Assembly: GCA_020200615.1 (NCBI GenBank) | Contig: JAIVIH010000343.1 | Span: forward strand, 1 to 5,394 | Length of the DNA: 5,394 nt | Direction: 5' to 3' | Source of the DNA: Actinomycetota bacterium | Lineage (GTDB): Bacteria; Actinomycetota; Acidimicrobiia; Acidimicrobiales; AC-14 | Shown: positions 1 to 4,743 of the stretch, piece by piece | Numbering within the stretch: position 1 is the first letter of the stretch | How the letters are laid out: every line of letters begins with the position of its first letter | Position numbers and translations under genes: made by a program | Notes under the pieces: model-generated | Database searches by the model: none | What the model was told of the DNA's origin: nothing | The model's input: the letters and a program-made list of their open reading frames with translations, nothing else

Positions 1-42
1 GCCCCGTCGCTGCAGGTCGGCGAAGGCGGTGCGGCCCCCCAC
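1..42 (-). CDS. rnpA: Ribonuclease P protein component, N-terminal fragment (runs off the window)
   Basis: Only 14 codons are visible before the window edge. On the minus strand they read from a GTG as MGGRTAFADLQRRG. This resembles the N-terminus of RnpA, where an R..F..L...G pattern opens the protein that partners the catalytic RNA of RNase P in tRNA 5' maturation. The position directly downstream of rpmH, on the same strand and 26 bp beyond its stop, is where rnpA sits in most bacteria, and this context is the main support. No good Shine-Dalgarno lies at the usual distance before this GTG; the nearest G-rich run is about 18 bp away, so the start is uncertain. The frame stays open back through the rpmH stop region, so a longer N-terminus from a non-standard start cannot be excluded. 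Confidence 0.55.
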   Translation of the reverse strand, partial: MGGRTAFADLQRRG

Positions 43-68
43 GGGGCGGGGCGAATGAACCCCTGAGG

Positions 69-203
69 TCAGGCCGACAGCTTGTGGCGACCCTTCTGAC
101 GACGGGCGGACAGGATGGCCCGCCCCGCCTTGGTCGACATTCGATGCCGGAACCCGTGGCGGCGGGCTCGCTTGCGGTTGTTCGGCTGAAACGGGCGCTT
201 CAC
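69..203 (-). CDS. rpmH: 50S ribosomal protein L34
   Basis: A 44-residue, very basic protein read from a GTG start: [20 protein letters not shown], then [24 protein letters not shown]. The KR.(F/Y)QPN..KR...HGFR.RM.T..GR..L..RR.KGR..L(S/T)A pattern is diagnostic for L34, and 44 residues is the normal full length. L34 is a late-assembling protein of the large ribosomal subunit that contacts 23S rRNA. An ATG lies 4 bp upstream in another frame and gives no L34, so the GTG is the start. A GAGGAGG site at 210-216 lies 6 bp before it. The gene is divergent from dnaA and followed on its own strand by probable rnpA, the standard arrangement beside the bacterial origin. Confidence 0.97.
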   Translation of the reverse strand: MKRPFQPNNRKRARRHGFRHRMSTKAGRAILSARRQKGRHKLSA

Positions 204-209
204 CCATGG

Positions 210-216
210 CCTCCTC
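210..216 (-). promoter_or_regulatory. Ribosome-binding site of rpmH
   Basis: The minus strand reads GAGGAGG, a near-perfect Shine-Dalgarno, with 6 bp between it and the GTG at 203-201. It supports the GTG start over the out-of-frame ATG at 207-205, which would leave only 2 bp of spacing. Confidence 0.8.
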
Positions 217-434
217 GGGGTGGCCTGGTCCTCTTCGGCGACGGCGGCCGACCGAGGGACTCAAGGTCGTGCGCCAGCTTAGGCGCTCCCCGGCCCGTCC
301 CGGAGCAGTCACCCTCGTTCGGGCCCAAATCCCCATTTCCCCTTGTGTGGCAAAGGGGTTCGGGTGGTACGGTCCAAGGACGCCCGGGGAAGTAGCGGCT
401 CCGGGTCGGGGTCCCCCACTTCCCTGACCCTGTT

Positions 435-448
435 GCGCACTAGTGCGC
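435..448. repeat. 14-bp perfect palindrome upstream of dnaA
   Basis: GCGCACTAGTGCGC equals its own reverse complement. It lies about 80 bp before the dnaA start, in an otherwise unpatterned stretch. No U-tract follows, so it is not an intrinsic terminator on either strand. A dyad of this size near a promoter is compatible with a dimeric regulator site, but I do not recognise it as a known operator. Its core ACTAGTG recurs at 2154-2160 in the dnaA/dnaN spacer. Confidence 0.6.
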
Positions 449-478
449 GAACTGCCGCAACCGAGACGTCGTCACACG

Positions 479-498
479 CTGTCCACAGCTGTGGATAA
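479..498. promoter_or_regulatory. Inverted pair of DnaA boxes before dnaA
   Basis: Positions 490-498 read TGTGGATAA, the reverse complement of TTATCCACA, a perfect match to the classical DnaA box. Facing it on the plus strand, 479-487 reads CTGTCCACA, one mismatch from TTGTCCACA, the form preferred in Actinobacteria. Together they create a 14-bp perfect palindrome, TCCACAGCTGTGGA, at 482-495. The pair ends 30 bp before the chosen dnaA start, a position suited to DnaA autoregulation or to an auxiliary origin cluster. The role is inferred; the box match is seen directly. Confidence 0.85.
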
Positions 499-514
499 GT
501 AGTGGACGGGAACA

Positions 515-522
515 GGGAGGGG
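515..522 (+). promoter_or_regulatory. Ribosome-binding site deciding the dnaA start
   Basis: GGGAGGGG ends 6 bp before the GTG at 529-531. The longer in-frame GTG at 502 has no purine-rich site before it, because its upstream sequence is the DnaA box itself. This site therefore favours 529. Confidence 0.7.
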
Positions 523-528
523 TCGGCG

Positions 529-1965
529 GTGGCAGGGGCAGATCACCTTTGGGCCGCATGCATCAGCCGGCTCCGCGACCAGTTTCCCGACAGCATCTGG
601 AACACGTGGCTGGCCTCGGCTCGACCCAAGGCTCTCGACGGCAACCGGCTGTTGATGAGCGTCCCCAGCGCCCTGGTCAAGGAGCGGATCGAGACCCGCT
701 ACCTGGACAAGCTCGAGCAGGTTCTCACCGAGCACACGGGCCACCCCCACGAAGTCGTGCTCGAAGTGAGTACCGACGCCGCGCCTGCCGACGACGAACC
801 AAAGCCCGAACCTCGGTCCGGGCCCGGCACCGCTCCCGACCCCTTTTCCACCGACCCTGTCCCGATCGGATCGTCTATGCCCGCGCCGACCCAAGCCACG
901 TCCTCGACCGGCGCTGCGTCTCCCAGCGCCGAGGAGGAAACCCCCCTCAATTCCAAGTTCACCTTCGACGACTTCGTCATCGGAGGCTCCAACCGCTTCG
1001 CCCACGCCGCGGCCCTAGCCGTGGCCGAGCAGCCGGCCAGGTCCTACAACCCGCTGTTCATCTACGGCCACACCGGCCTGGGCAAGACCCACCTGCTCCA
1101 TGCCATCGCCCACTACGTGCGCCAGCAGTACCCGGCCATGCTCGTCCGCTACGTCACCACCGAGAAGTTCCTCAACGAGTTCGTCGACGCCATCCGCACC
1201 AACGCCATGACCGCCTTCAAGCGTCGCTACCGCGATTGCCACGTCCTCCTCATCGACGACGTGCAGTTCATCGAGAACAAGGAGCGGTTCCAGGAGGAGT
1301 TCTTCCACACCTTCGAGCACCTCCACAGCGCCGGACGGCAGATCGTGATCTCCTCGGACCGGGCGCCCCACGCCATCGGCACCCTCGAAGAGCGCCTCAA
1401 GAGCCGTTTCGCCGGCGGACTGATCACCGACGTCCACCCACCCGACCTCGAGACCCGCCTCGCCATCCTGCGCAAACGGGCCGAAGGGGAGCCCATCACC
1501 ATCCCCGACGGGGTCCTGGAGTACATCGCCACCCACATCACCGAGAACATCCGCGAGCTGGAGGGGGCCCTCCTGCGCGTCTCGGCCTTCGCCAGCCTGA
1601 ACCAGGTCACGCTTTCCACCTCGGTGGCCGAGCAGGTTCTGGGTCAGCTCATCGGAGGCGGGGAGAGCAGGCGCATCACACCGAACATGATCCTCGAGGC
1701 CACATCCGAGATGTATGGGCACCCGATCGAGGAGCTGTGCGGCAAGAGCAGGAGCCGGCCCTTGGTGCAGGCCCGCCAGGTCGGCATGTTCGTGTTCCGG
1801 GAGCTCACCGACTACAGCTACCCGGCCATTGGTCGGGTATTCGGCAATCGCGACCACACCACGGTCATGCACGCCGTCGACAAGGTGGGCAAGTTGATGA
1901 AGGAGCGGCGGCCCACCTACGACCAGGTGACGGCCCTCATCCATCGCATCCGCGCCGGTGGATGA
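529..1965 (+). CDS. dnaA: Chromosomal replication initiator protein DnaA
   Basis: A 478-residue AAA+ initiator that binds DnaA boxes, melts oriC and recruits the replicative helicase. Domain I (about 1-80) shows LW....SRL.DQFP..IWNTWL and RPKALDGNRL. Domain II (about 82-140) is an acidic, Pro/Ala/Ser-rich linker. Domain III follows from NSKFTFDDFVIG: Walker A GHTGLGKTH (180-188), Walker B LLIDDVQF (240-247), sensor I IVISSDR (272-278), the arginine-finger segment ERLKSRF (288-294) and sensor II RELEGAL (342-348). Domain IV carries the DNA-binding signature GNRDHTTVMHA (439-449). All key residues are present. GTG 529 is preferred because a strong Shine-Dalgarno precedes it and domain I then starts in the usual place; an in-frame GTG at 502 would add nine residues. 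The gene is divergent from rpmH, flanked by DnaA boxes on both sides, and probably autoregulated by the upstream pair. Confidence 0.97.
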   Translation: MAGADHLWAACISRLRDQFPDSIWNTWLASARPKALDGNRLLMSVPSALVKERIETRYLDKLEQVLTEHTGHPHEVVLEVSTDAAPADDEPKPEPRSGPGTAPDPFSTDPVPIGSSMPAPTQATSSTGAASPSAEEETPLNSKFTFDDFVIGGSNRFAHAAALAVAEQPARSYNPLFIYGHTGLGKTHLLHAIAHYVRQQYPAMLVRYVTTEKFLNEFVDAIRTNAMTAFKRRYRDCHVLLIDDVQFIENKERFQEEFFHTFEHLHSAGRQIVISSDRAPHAIGTLEERLKSRFAGGLITDVHPPDLETRLAILRKRAEGEPITIPDGVLEYIATHITENIRELEGALLRVSAFASLNQVTLSTSVAEQVLGQLIGGGESRRITPNMILEATSEMYGHPIEELCGKSRSRPLVQARQVGMFVFRELTDYSYPAIGRVFGNRDHTTVMHAVDKVGKLMKERRPTYDQVTALIHRIRAGG

Positions 1966-2104
1966 CCCTGTTCACCACGCCCGGAAACCTGGGGACGCGG
2001 CTGTGCCTTCCGCGCCCGGCCCGCGCCTCCACGAAATCACAGCCGCGAAATTCGGGATATCGCGTCCGAGCCGGCACCCCCGACGACCAGCACCGGTCGC
2101 CGGG

Positions 2105-2120
2105 TCGTCCACAATCCACA
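2105..2120 (+). promoter_or_regulatory. Tandem overlapping DnaA boxes at oriC
   Basis: TCGTCCACA (2105-2113) differs by one base from the actinobacterial box TTGTCCACA. CAATCCACA (2112-2120) keeps the TCCACA core and differs by two bases from TTATCCACA. They share orientation, start 7 bp apart and overlap by 2 bp. The second ends directly at the GGGCC spacer that leads into the A+T-rich tract, which is the position of the origin-proximal box in basal unwinding elements. Confidence 0.7.
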
Positions 2121-2170
2121 GGGCCTACTACCTTTCCTCCTTTGTTACTTCTAACTAGTGATGAAGGTAG
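2121..2170 (+). other. Candidate DNA unwinding element with DnaA-trio motif
   Basis: After the second DnaA box comes GGGCC, then CTA CTA at 2125-2130 and a C/T-rich run to about 2152. On the minus strand CTACTA is two 3'-GAT-5' trios, the repeat that DnaA filaments engage on single-stranded DNA. Later triplets (CCT, TTC, CTC, CTT) are degenerate. By my count 28 of 45 bases from 2126 to 2170 are A or T, about 62 percent, clearly richer than the surroundings. Box, short GC spacer and trios occur in the same order and orientation as in the Bacillus subtilis origin as I recall it. Confidence 0.55.
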
Positions 2171-2197
2171 AGCGCACCGACCGCGCACTCAGGACAC

Positions 2198-2201
2198 GAG
2201 G
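2198..2201 (+). promoter_or_regulatory. Ribosome-binding site for the TTG start of dnaN
   Basis: GAGG lies 8 bp before the TTG at 2210-2212. An in-frame TAG at 2168-2170 and the absence of any ATG, GTG or TTG between it and 2210 leave this TTG as the only reasonable start. Confidence 0.6.
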
Positions 2202-2209
2202 TCTTTGAC

Positions 2210-3304
2210 TTGAGGTTTCGAGCCGAACGAGAAGCGTTACTGGATGCCATCGGCACCGCCGCCCGAGCGGCGGCCACCAGGGGTGGAGCTCTCCCTGCTC
2301 TCTCCGGCATCCGCATGGAAGTCGCTGACAACCGCCTGCACCTGGCCGGGAGCGATCTCGATCTGACCGTCCAGGTGGAGATCGAGGTGGTCGGACACGA
2401 GCCGGGCGTCTGTGTAGTTCCCGCCCGCCTGGCCACCGACATCGTGCGGGCCCTCGAGGCCGGAGCGGTGATGGTTTCGGCCGAGGGCAGCGAAGCGAGC
2501 ATCTCGTCGGGACGCTCGCAGTTTGCGGTCCGGCTCCTTCCGGCCGAAGAGTTCCTCCGGCTGCCCCAGGTGACGGGCGAGGTCGTCACCCTCGACGCCG
2601 CCGCCCTCGTCGGCGCCCTACACCAGGTGGTGCCGGCGGCGAGCAAGGACGACGCCCGACCGATCCTCACCGGGGTGTTGTTCGAGGCCGAGGCGGGGGG
2701 TCTGCGGCTGGTGTCCACCGACTCCTACCGCCTGGCGCTGCGCGATCTTCCCGGCACCAGCTTCTTAGGTGAGGGCCAGCACGTGTTGGTGCCGTCCCGG
2801 GCCCTGGGAGAGCTGGCCCGGGTCCTGGGCAGCGCCGAGCAGGTCGAGCTCAGGTTGGGGGCCGACGAGGCCAGCTTCGCCGTGGGCGGCGTGCGCCTGA
2901 CCACCCGCCTCCTCGAGGGCGACTTCCCCAACTACCGCCAGCTCATCCCCCAGCACTATCCGAACCGGTTGTCGATCACCAAGGCCCCCCTTCTCGACGC
3001 CGTCCGCCGGGTCAAGCTCCTGGCTCGAGACGCCGCCCCGATTCGCATGGCCCTGCGTTCGGAGTCGGTCGAGTTGACGGCCATCACACAGGACGTCGGG
3101 CAGGCCCGGGAGGACGTCGAGGCCAAGTACGAGGGAGCGGACATGGTGGTTGCCTTCAATCCCGAGTTCCTCATCGACGGCGTGGAGGCCTGCCCGGGCG
3201 ACGAGGTGGTGCTGGAGACGCTCGACGCTCTCAAACCCGCCACCGTCCGTCCCACGGAGGGCACCGACTTCGTGTATCTGCTGATGCCCGTCCGGGTTTC
3301 CTGA
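2210..3304 (+). CDS. dnaN: DNA polymerase III subunit beta (sliding clamp)
   Basis: A 364-residue protein of normal clamp length, read from TTG. DnaN forms a head-to-tail dimeric ring around DNA that tethers polymerase III and many repair proteins. The three clamp domains are recognisable: the first opens MRFRAEREALLDAIGTAARA and contains HLAGSDLDLTVQ; the second contains RPILTGVLFEA and LVSTDSYRLALRDLPG; the third follows LLEGDFPNYRQLIP and contains VAFNPEFLIDGVEA. The protein ends VYLLMPVRVS, the C-terminal strand that lines the pocket for partner clamp-binding motifs. No truncation or frame problem is visible. It lies 244 bp after dnaA across the putative origin and 32 bp before recF, and is probably cotranscribed with the genes to its right. 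I found no convincing sigma-70-type promoter in the spacer. Confidence 0.97.
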   Translation: MRFRAEREALLDAIGTAARAAATRGGALPALSGIRMEVADNRLHLAGSDLDLTVQVEIEVVGHEPGVCVVPARLATDIVRALEAGAVMVSAEGSEASISSGRSQFAVRLLPAEEFLRLPQVTGEVVTLDAAALVGALHQVVPAASKDDARPILTGVLFEAEAGGLRLVSTDSYRLALRDLPGTSFLGEGQHVLVPSRALGELARVLGSAEQVELRLGADEASFAVGGVRLTTRLLEGDFPNYRQLIPQHYPNRLSITKAPLLDAVRRVKLLARDAAPIRMALRSESVELTAITQDVGQAREDVEAKYEGADMVVAFNPEFLIDGVEACPGDEVVLETLDALKPATVRPTEGTDFVYLLMPVRVS

Positions 3305-3336
3305 ACCGCCCGTACCCACAGGCCTGGGGGGCTTGA

Positions 3337-3813
3337 GTGCGGCTCGACCATCTATGGATCTCCGATTTCCGTAACTACGCGGCCGCGGAGCTGGCCCTTC
3401 CCCCCGGTCTGGTCGTGATCGTGGGTGACAACGGGGCGGGCAAGACCAACCTCCTGGAAGCCATCGCCTATCTGACCACCCTCTCGTCCTTCCGGGGCGC
3501 CGGCCAGGACGCTCTGGTGCGGGCCGGTGCCCCCCAGGCTGTCGTGCGGGGCGAGGGCGACCGGGCCGGGAGGGCCCTACTCATCGAGGCCGAGATCAAG
3601 CCCACGGGACGGGGCCGCATCACCGTCAACCGTCAGCCCCTGCGGCGCTCGGCCGACATCACCGCCACCCTGCGGGTCAGCGTGTTCTCGCCCGACGACT
3701 TGGCCGCCAGCGCAACGCCCTTCTCGCTCAAGCCGGAGGGCGCCTCTCCGACGACATCGCGTCCACTTTGGACGTGTGGGACGCCCGCCTGGTGGAGACG
3801 GGGGAGGCAGTAG
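3337..3813 (+). CDS. recF: RecF N-terminal fragment as it would be translated
   Basis: This 158-residue reading frame is the 5' piece of the disrupted gene. Residues 1-123 match RecF (MRLDHLWISDFRNY, Walker A, then ITVNRQPLRRSADI and VFSPDDLA). Residues 124-158 (ASATPFSLKP onward, ending WWRRGRQ) are out-of-frame sequence with no RecF character. The product would bind a nucleotide through Walker A at most. It lacks the signature motif and Walker B, so it should not function as RecF alone. Confidence 0.75.
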   Translation: MRLDHLWISDFRNYAAAELALPPGLVVIVGDNGAGKTNLLEAIAYLTTLSSFRGAGQDALVRAGAPQAVVRGEGDRAGRALLIEAEIKPTGRGRITVNRQPLRRSADITATLRVSVFSPDDLAASATPFSLKPEGASPTTSRPLWTCGTPAWWRRGRQ

Positions 3814-4313
3814 GCACGGCCCGGTCCGATCTGGTGGCCCGGCTCGAGCCCGCCCTGGGTAAGGCTTACGCCGCCATCGCCGGCGGAGACTCCACCGCTG
3901 CCACCATGGCCTACGAGGCGCCGTGGCGGGAGCACGGCCTGGCCGCCGCCCTCCACAAGGCCCGGCGCGAGGAGCTCCGGAGAGGGGTGAGCCTGGTGGG
4001 CCCGCACCGGGACGAGCTGGCCCTGTCGATCAGGGGCATGCCCGCCCGCACCCATGCCTCGCAGGGCGAGCAGCGGTCCCTGGCCCTCGCCCTGAGGCTG
4101 GCGGCCCACGACGTGGTGACGGAACTGGTGGGGGAGCCGCCCTTGCTTCTCCTGGACGATGTGTTTTCGGAGCTCGACTCCGGCCGCAGCCAGGCCCTTC
4201 TCGACCACCTGCCCGAAGGACAGTCGGTCCTGACCACGACGGGCGAGATCCCCGAGGCCGCCACCCCCCACCGGGTCGTCCGCATCCAAGACGGCCGCAT
4301 CCAAGACTCATGA
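3768..4313 (+). CDS. recF: RecF C-terminal fragment
   Basis: This is the 3' piece of the disrupted gene, 181 residues from a TTG at 3768. That TTG is only the first start-like codon; no Shine-Dalgarno precedes it, and RecF homology in this frame extends back to about 3705 (RQRNALLAQAGGRLSDDIAS). It contains SLVGPHRDEL, the ABC-type signature SQGEQRSLALALRLA and Walker B LLLLDDVFSELD, but no Walker A. Independent translation is doubtful. It ends in a duplicated RIQDG/RIQDS tail, and its stop overlaps the dciA start. Confidence 0.7.
   Translation: MDVWDARLVETGEAVGTARSDLVARLEPALGKAYAAIAGGDSTAATMAYEAPWREHGLAAALHKARREELRRGVSLVGPHRDELALSIRGMPARTHASQGEQRSLALALRLAAHDVVTELVGEPPLLLLDDVFSELDSGRSQALLDHLPEGQSVLTTTGEIPEAATPHRVVRIQDGRIQDS
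4280..4309 (+). repeat. 15-bp tandem duplication at the recF 3' end
   Basis: CCGCATCCAAGAC occurs at 4280-4292 and again at 4295-4307, a 15-bp period with 13 of 15 bases identical. It encodes the pentapeptide repeat RIQDG-RIQDS in frame. It looks like a recent slippage event, and it ends 1 bp before the dciA start codon. Confidence 0.8.
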
Positions 4314-4639
4314 CCTGGAAGCCTCTCCCGGGCCATGATCCGGCCGGGGGACCCCGCCCGCTGGGTGACTCGCTGAACCGGGTCACCCGCTCCATCGGCG
4401 GGCCCGAGGCCTCGGTCCTAGCCGCCATCTTCGGCAAGTGGGAGGACATCGTGGGCCCTCACGTGGCCGCTCACTCCTGGCCCGTCTCCGTCTCCGACGG
4501 CGTGCTGGCCGTGGGTGTCGACCAGCCCGGTTGGGCCACGCAACTCATCTATCTGGAAAAGGATCTGCTCCGTCGCATCGGTGAGGTTTCGGGGGTCGAC
4601 GTGGTCGGCCGCGTGCGGGTCACGGTCCGACCCCGATAA
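4310..4639 (+). CDS. dciA: DciA-family (DUF721) replicative helicase loader
   Basis: A 109-residue protein of the DUF721/DciA family. DciA proteins bind DnaB-type helicase and assist its loading in bacteria without DnaC or DnaI. The family pattern is clear: SLNRVTRSIGG near residue 21, FGKWEDIVGPHVAAHSWPV at 41-59, DGVLAVGVDQPGWATQLIYL at 63-82, then a helix KDLLRRIGEVSG and a terminal strand VVGRVRVTVRP. The short N-terminal extension before residue 20 is proline- and glycine-rich. The ATG overlaps the recF stop in ATGA, so translation is probably coupled to the recF C-terminal frame. If ribosomes stop early in the broken recF, at 3813, that coupling could weaken. The frame is open far upstream, but only this ATG fits the family length. 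Confidence 0.92.
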   Translation: MTWKPLPGHDPAGGPRPLGDSLNRVTRSIGGPEASVLAAIFGKWEDIVGPHVAAHSWPVSVSDGVLAVGVDQPGWATQLIYLEKDLLRRIGEVSGVDVVGRVRVTVRPR

Positions 4640-4651
4640 CCCCCCGGCTGG

Positions 4652-4657
4652 TATCCT
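4652..4657 (+). promoter_or_regulatory. Possible -10 element of a gyrB promoter
   Basis: TATCCT, preceded by TGG in an extended -10-like context (CTGGTATCCT), lies about 90 bp before gyrB. No convincing -35 hexamer is present at 16-18 bp; the best partial match (CCGACC at 4627-4632) is 19 bp away. This is a weak candidate only. Confidence 0.3.
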
Positions 4658-4670
4658 GGTGCCAGCGGCT

Positions 4671-4726
4671 GACGACCCCCGTCGCCGCCCTGCGACCTCC
4701 CGTTCGGGAGCGTCGCGACGCTCTCG
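4671..4726 (+). other. Hairpin-rich gyrB leader
   Basis: Several stems can form just before the gyrB ribosome-binding site: GTCGC/GCGAC (4681-4685/4692-4696), CTCCCG/CGGGAG (4697-4702/4705-4710), and a 9-bp stem 4705-4713/4718-4726 with a CGCG loop, built on the 16-bp perfect palindrome GAGCGTCGCGACGCTC (4708-4723). The second and third stems share 4705-4710, so they are mutually exclusive. No U-tract follows, so this is not a canonical intrinsic terminator. CCTC at 4696-4699 could also pair with GAGG of the gyrB ribosome-binding site at 4728-4731. Confidence 0.5.
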
Positions 4727-4727
4727 T

Positions 4728-4732
4728 GAGGG
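4728..4732 (+). promoter_or_regulatory. Ribosome-binding site for the TTG start of gyrB
   Basis: GAGGG lies 11 bp before the TTG at 4744, slightly longer than ideal spacing. The codon directly before the TTG, 4741-4743, is an in-frame TAG, so the frame cannot extend further upstream. Confidence 0.55.
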
Positions 4733-4743
4733 TGCTTACCTAG

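Larger units (their letters stand above)
204..528. other. Divergent rpmH/dnaA intergenic region with DnaA boxes
   Basis: This spacer of about 325 bp carries no convincing gene. From left to right it holds: the rpmH Shine-Dalgarno (210-216); an inverted repeat GCGCC/GGCGC (271-275/282-286) whose loop reads TAAGCT on the minus strand, a possible rpmH -10; a small inverted repeat AAAT-CCCC-ATTT (327-338); an inverted repeat CCCCTT/AAGGGG (339-344/353-358) whose loop overlaps a weak DnaA-box match TGTGGCAAA (346-354); a weak dnaA promoter candidate (TTGTGT at 343-348, TACGGT at 368-373, 19 bp apart); a 14-bp palindrome (435-448); a DnaA-box pair (479-498); and the dnaA Shine-Dalgarno (515-522). 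In many bacteria this spacer forms part of a bipartite origin or the DnaA autoregulatory site. Here the stronger unwinding signature lies on the other side of dnaA. Confidence 0.6.
1966..2209. other. oriC: Probable replication origin (oriC) between dnaA and dnaN
   Basis: These 244 bp contain no convincing gene. The left part (1966-2100) is GC-rich and has no clear DnaA box; it contains only a small inverted repeat CGCGA/TCGCG (2044-2048/2060-2064). The right part has two tandem DnaA-like boxes (2105-2120), then GGGCC (2121-2125), then an A+T-rich, pyrimidine-rich strand, and finally the dnaN ribosome-binding site. The dnaA/dnaN spacer is the usual oriC location in Actinobacteria. Only two boxes near consensus are visible, fewer than the many boxes of Streptomyces or Mycobacterium origins, so either the origin is compact or its other boxes are degenerate. 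The origin call is an inference from position and architecture. Confidence 0.75.
3337..4313 (+). pseudogene. recF: recF, disrupted by an internal out-of-frame deletion
   Basis: RecF is an SMC-like ATPase that, with RecO and RecR, helps load RecA at single-stranded gaps. The start is GTG 3337, 5 bp after a GGGGGG run (3326-3331). The first 123 residues are normal RecF, with Walker A GDNGAGKTN at 30-38, ending VFSPDDLA at about 3705. From there the RecF sequence continues in another frame as RQRNALL (cgc cag cgc at 3705 onward) to the stop at 4311-4313, with the signature motif SQGEQRS and Walker B LLLLDDVFSELD. Family members have about 35 more residues between DDLA and RQRNALL, including LVKG.P..RR.(F/Y)LD. 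Those codons are missing here and the join is out of frame. The two pieces total about 325 residues; adding 35 gives the usual length of about 360. The lesion is either a real inactivating deletion or a sequencing or assembly error. Confidence 0.9.

Noticed and set aside
276..281. TAAGCT (minus strand) as the rpmH -10 element
   Set aside because: No acceptable -35 lies 16-18 bp upstream on that strand (TCCGGG at best). I mention it in the spacer entry only as a possibility.
84..395. Plus-strand open frame of 103 codons across rpmH and the spacer
   Set aside because: It is antisense to rpmH with no ribosome-binding site and a composition typical of random GC-rich translation.
1015..1944. Long minus-strand open frame of 309 codons opposite dnaA
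   Set aside because: It is a shadow of the GC-rich dnaA frame. The protein is low-complexity Gly/Val/Leu/Asp-rich without recognisable motifs, while the plus strand encodes an unmistakable DnaA.
2161..2208. A 15-codon open frame ending 1 bp before the dnaN start, as a possible leader peptide
   Set aside because: There is no ribosome-binding site before its ATG, it has no regulatory codon runs, and it lies in the A+T-rich origin tract where a chance ATG is expected.
549..2213. Plus-strand open frame of 554 codons overlapping all of dnaA
   Set aside because: The translation is Arg/Pro/His-rich with no domain, the typical +1-type shadow of a high-GC gene. It also runs through the origin spacer.
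3312..3320. GTACCCACA between dnaN and recF as a further DnaA box
   Set aside because: It has two mismatches from TTATCCACA, including one in the TCCACA core. A single such match in a 32-bp gap is expected by chance.
3690..3813. Programmed ribosomal frameshift joining the two recF frames
   Set aside because: There is no slippery heptamer at the junction, and about 35 conserved residues are absent from both frames, so shifting frame would not restore RecF.
3633..4304. Minus-strand open frame of 223 codons opposite recF
   Set aside because: It is an antisense shadow. RecF motifs are clear on the plus strand.
3923..4639. A 238-codon version of the dciA frame beginning inside recF
   Set aside because: The first 129 codons are out-of-frame recF sequence. 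DciA proteins are normally around 100-170 residues, and the conserved part begins after the ATG at 4310.
4697..4726. Rho-independent terminator between dciA and gyrB
   Set aside because: The stems are strong, but GTGAGGGTG follows instead of a T-run, and the hairpins sit too close to the gyrB start.
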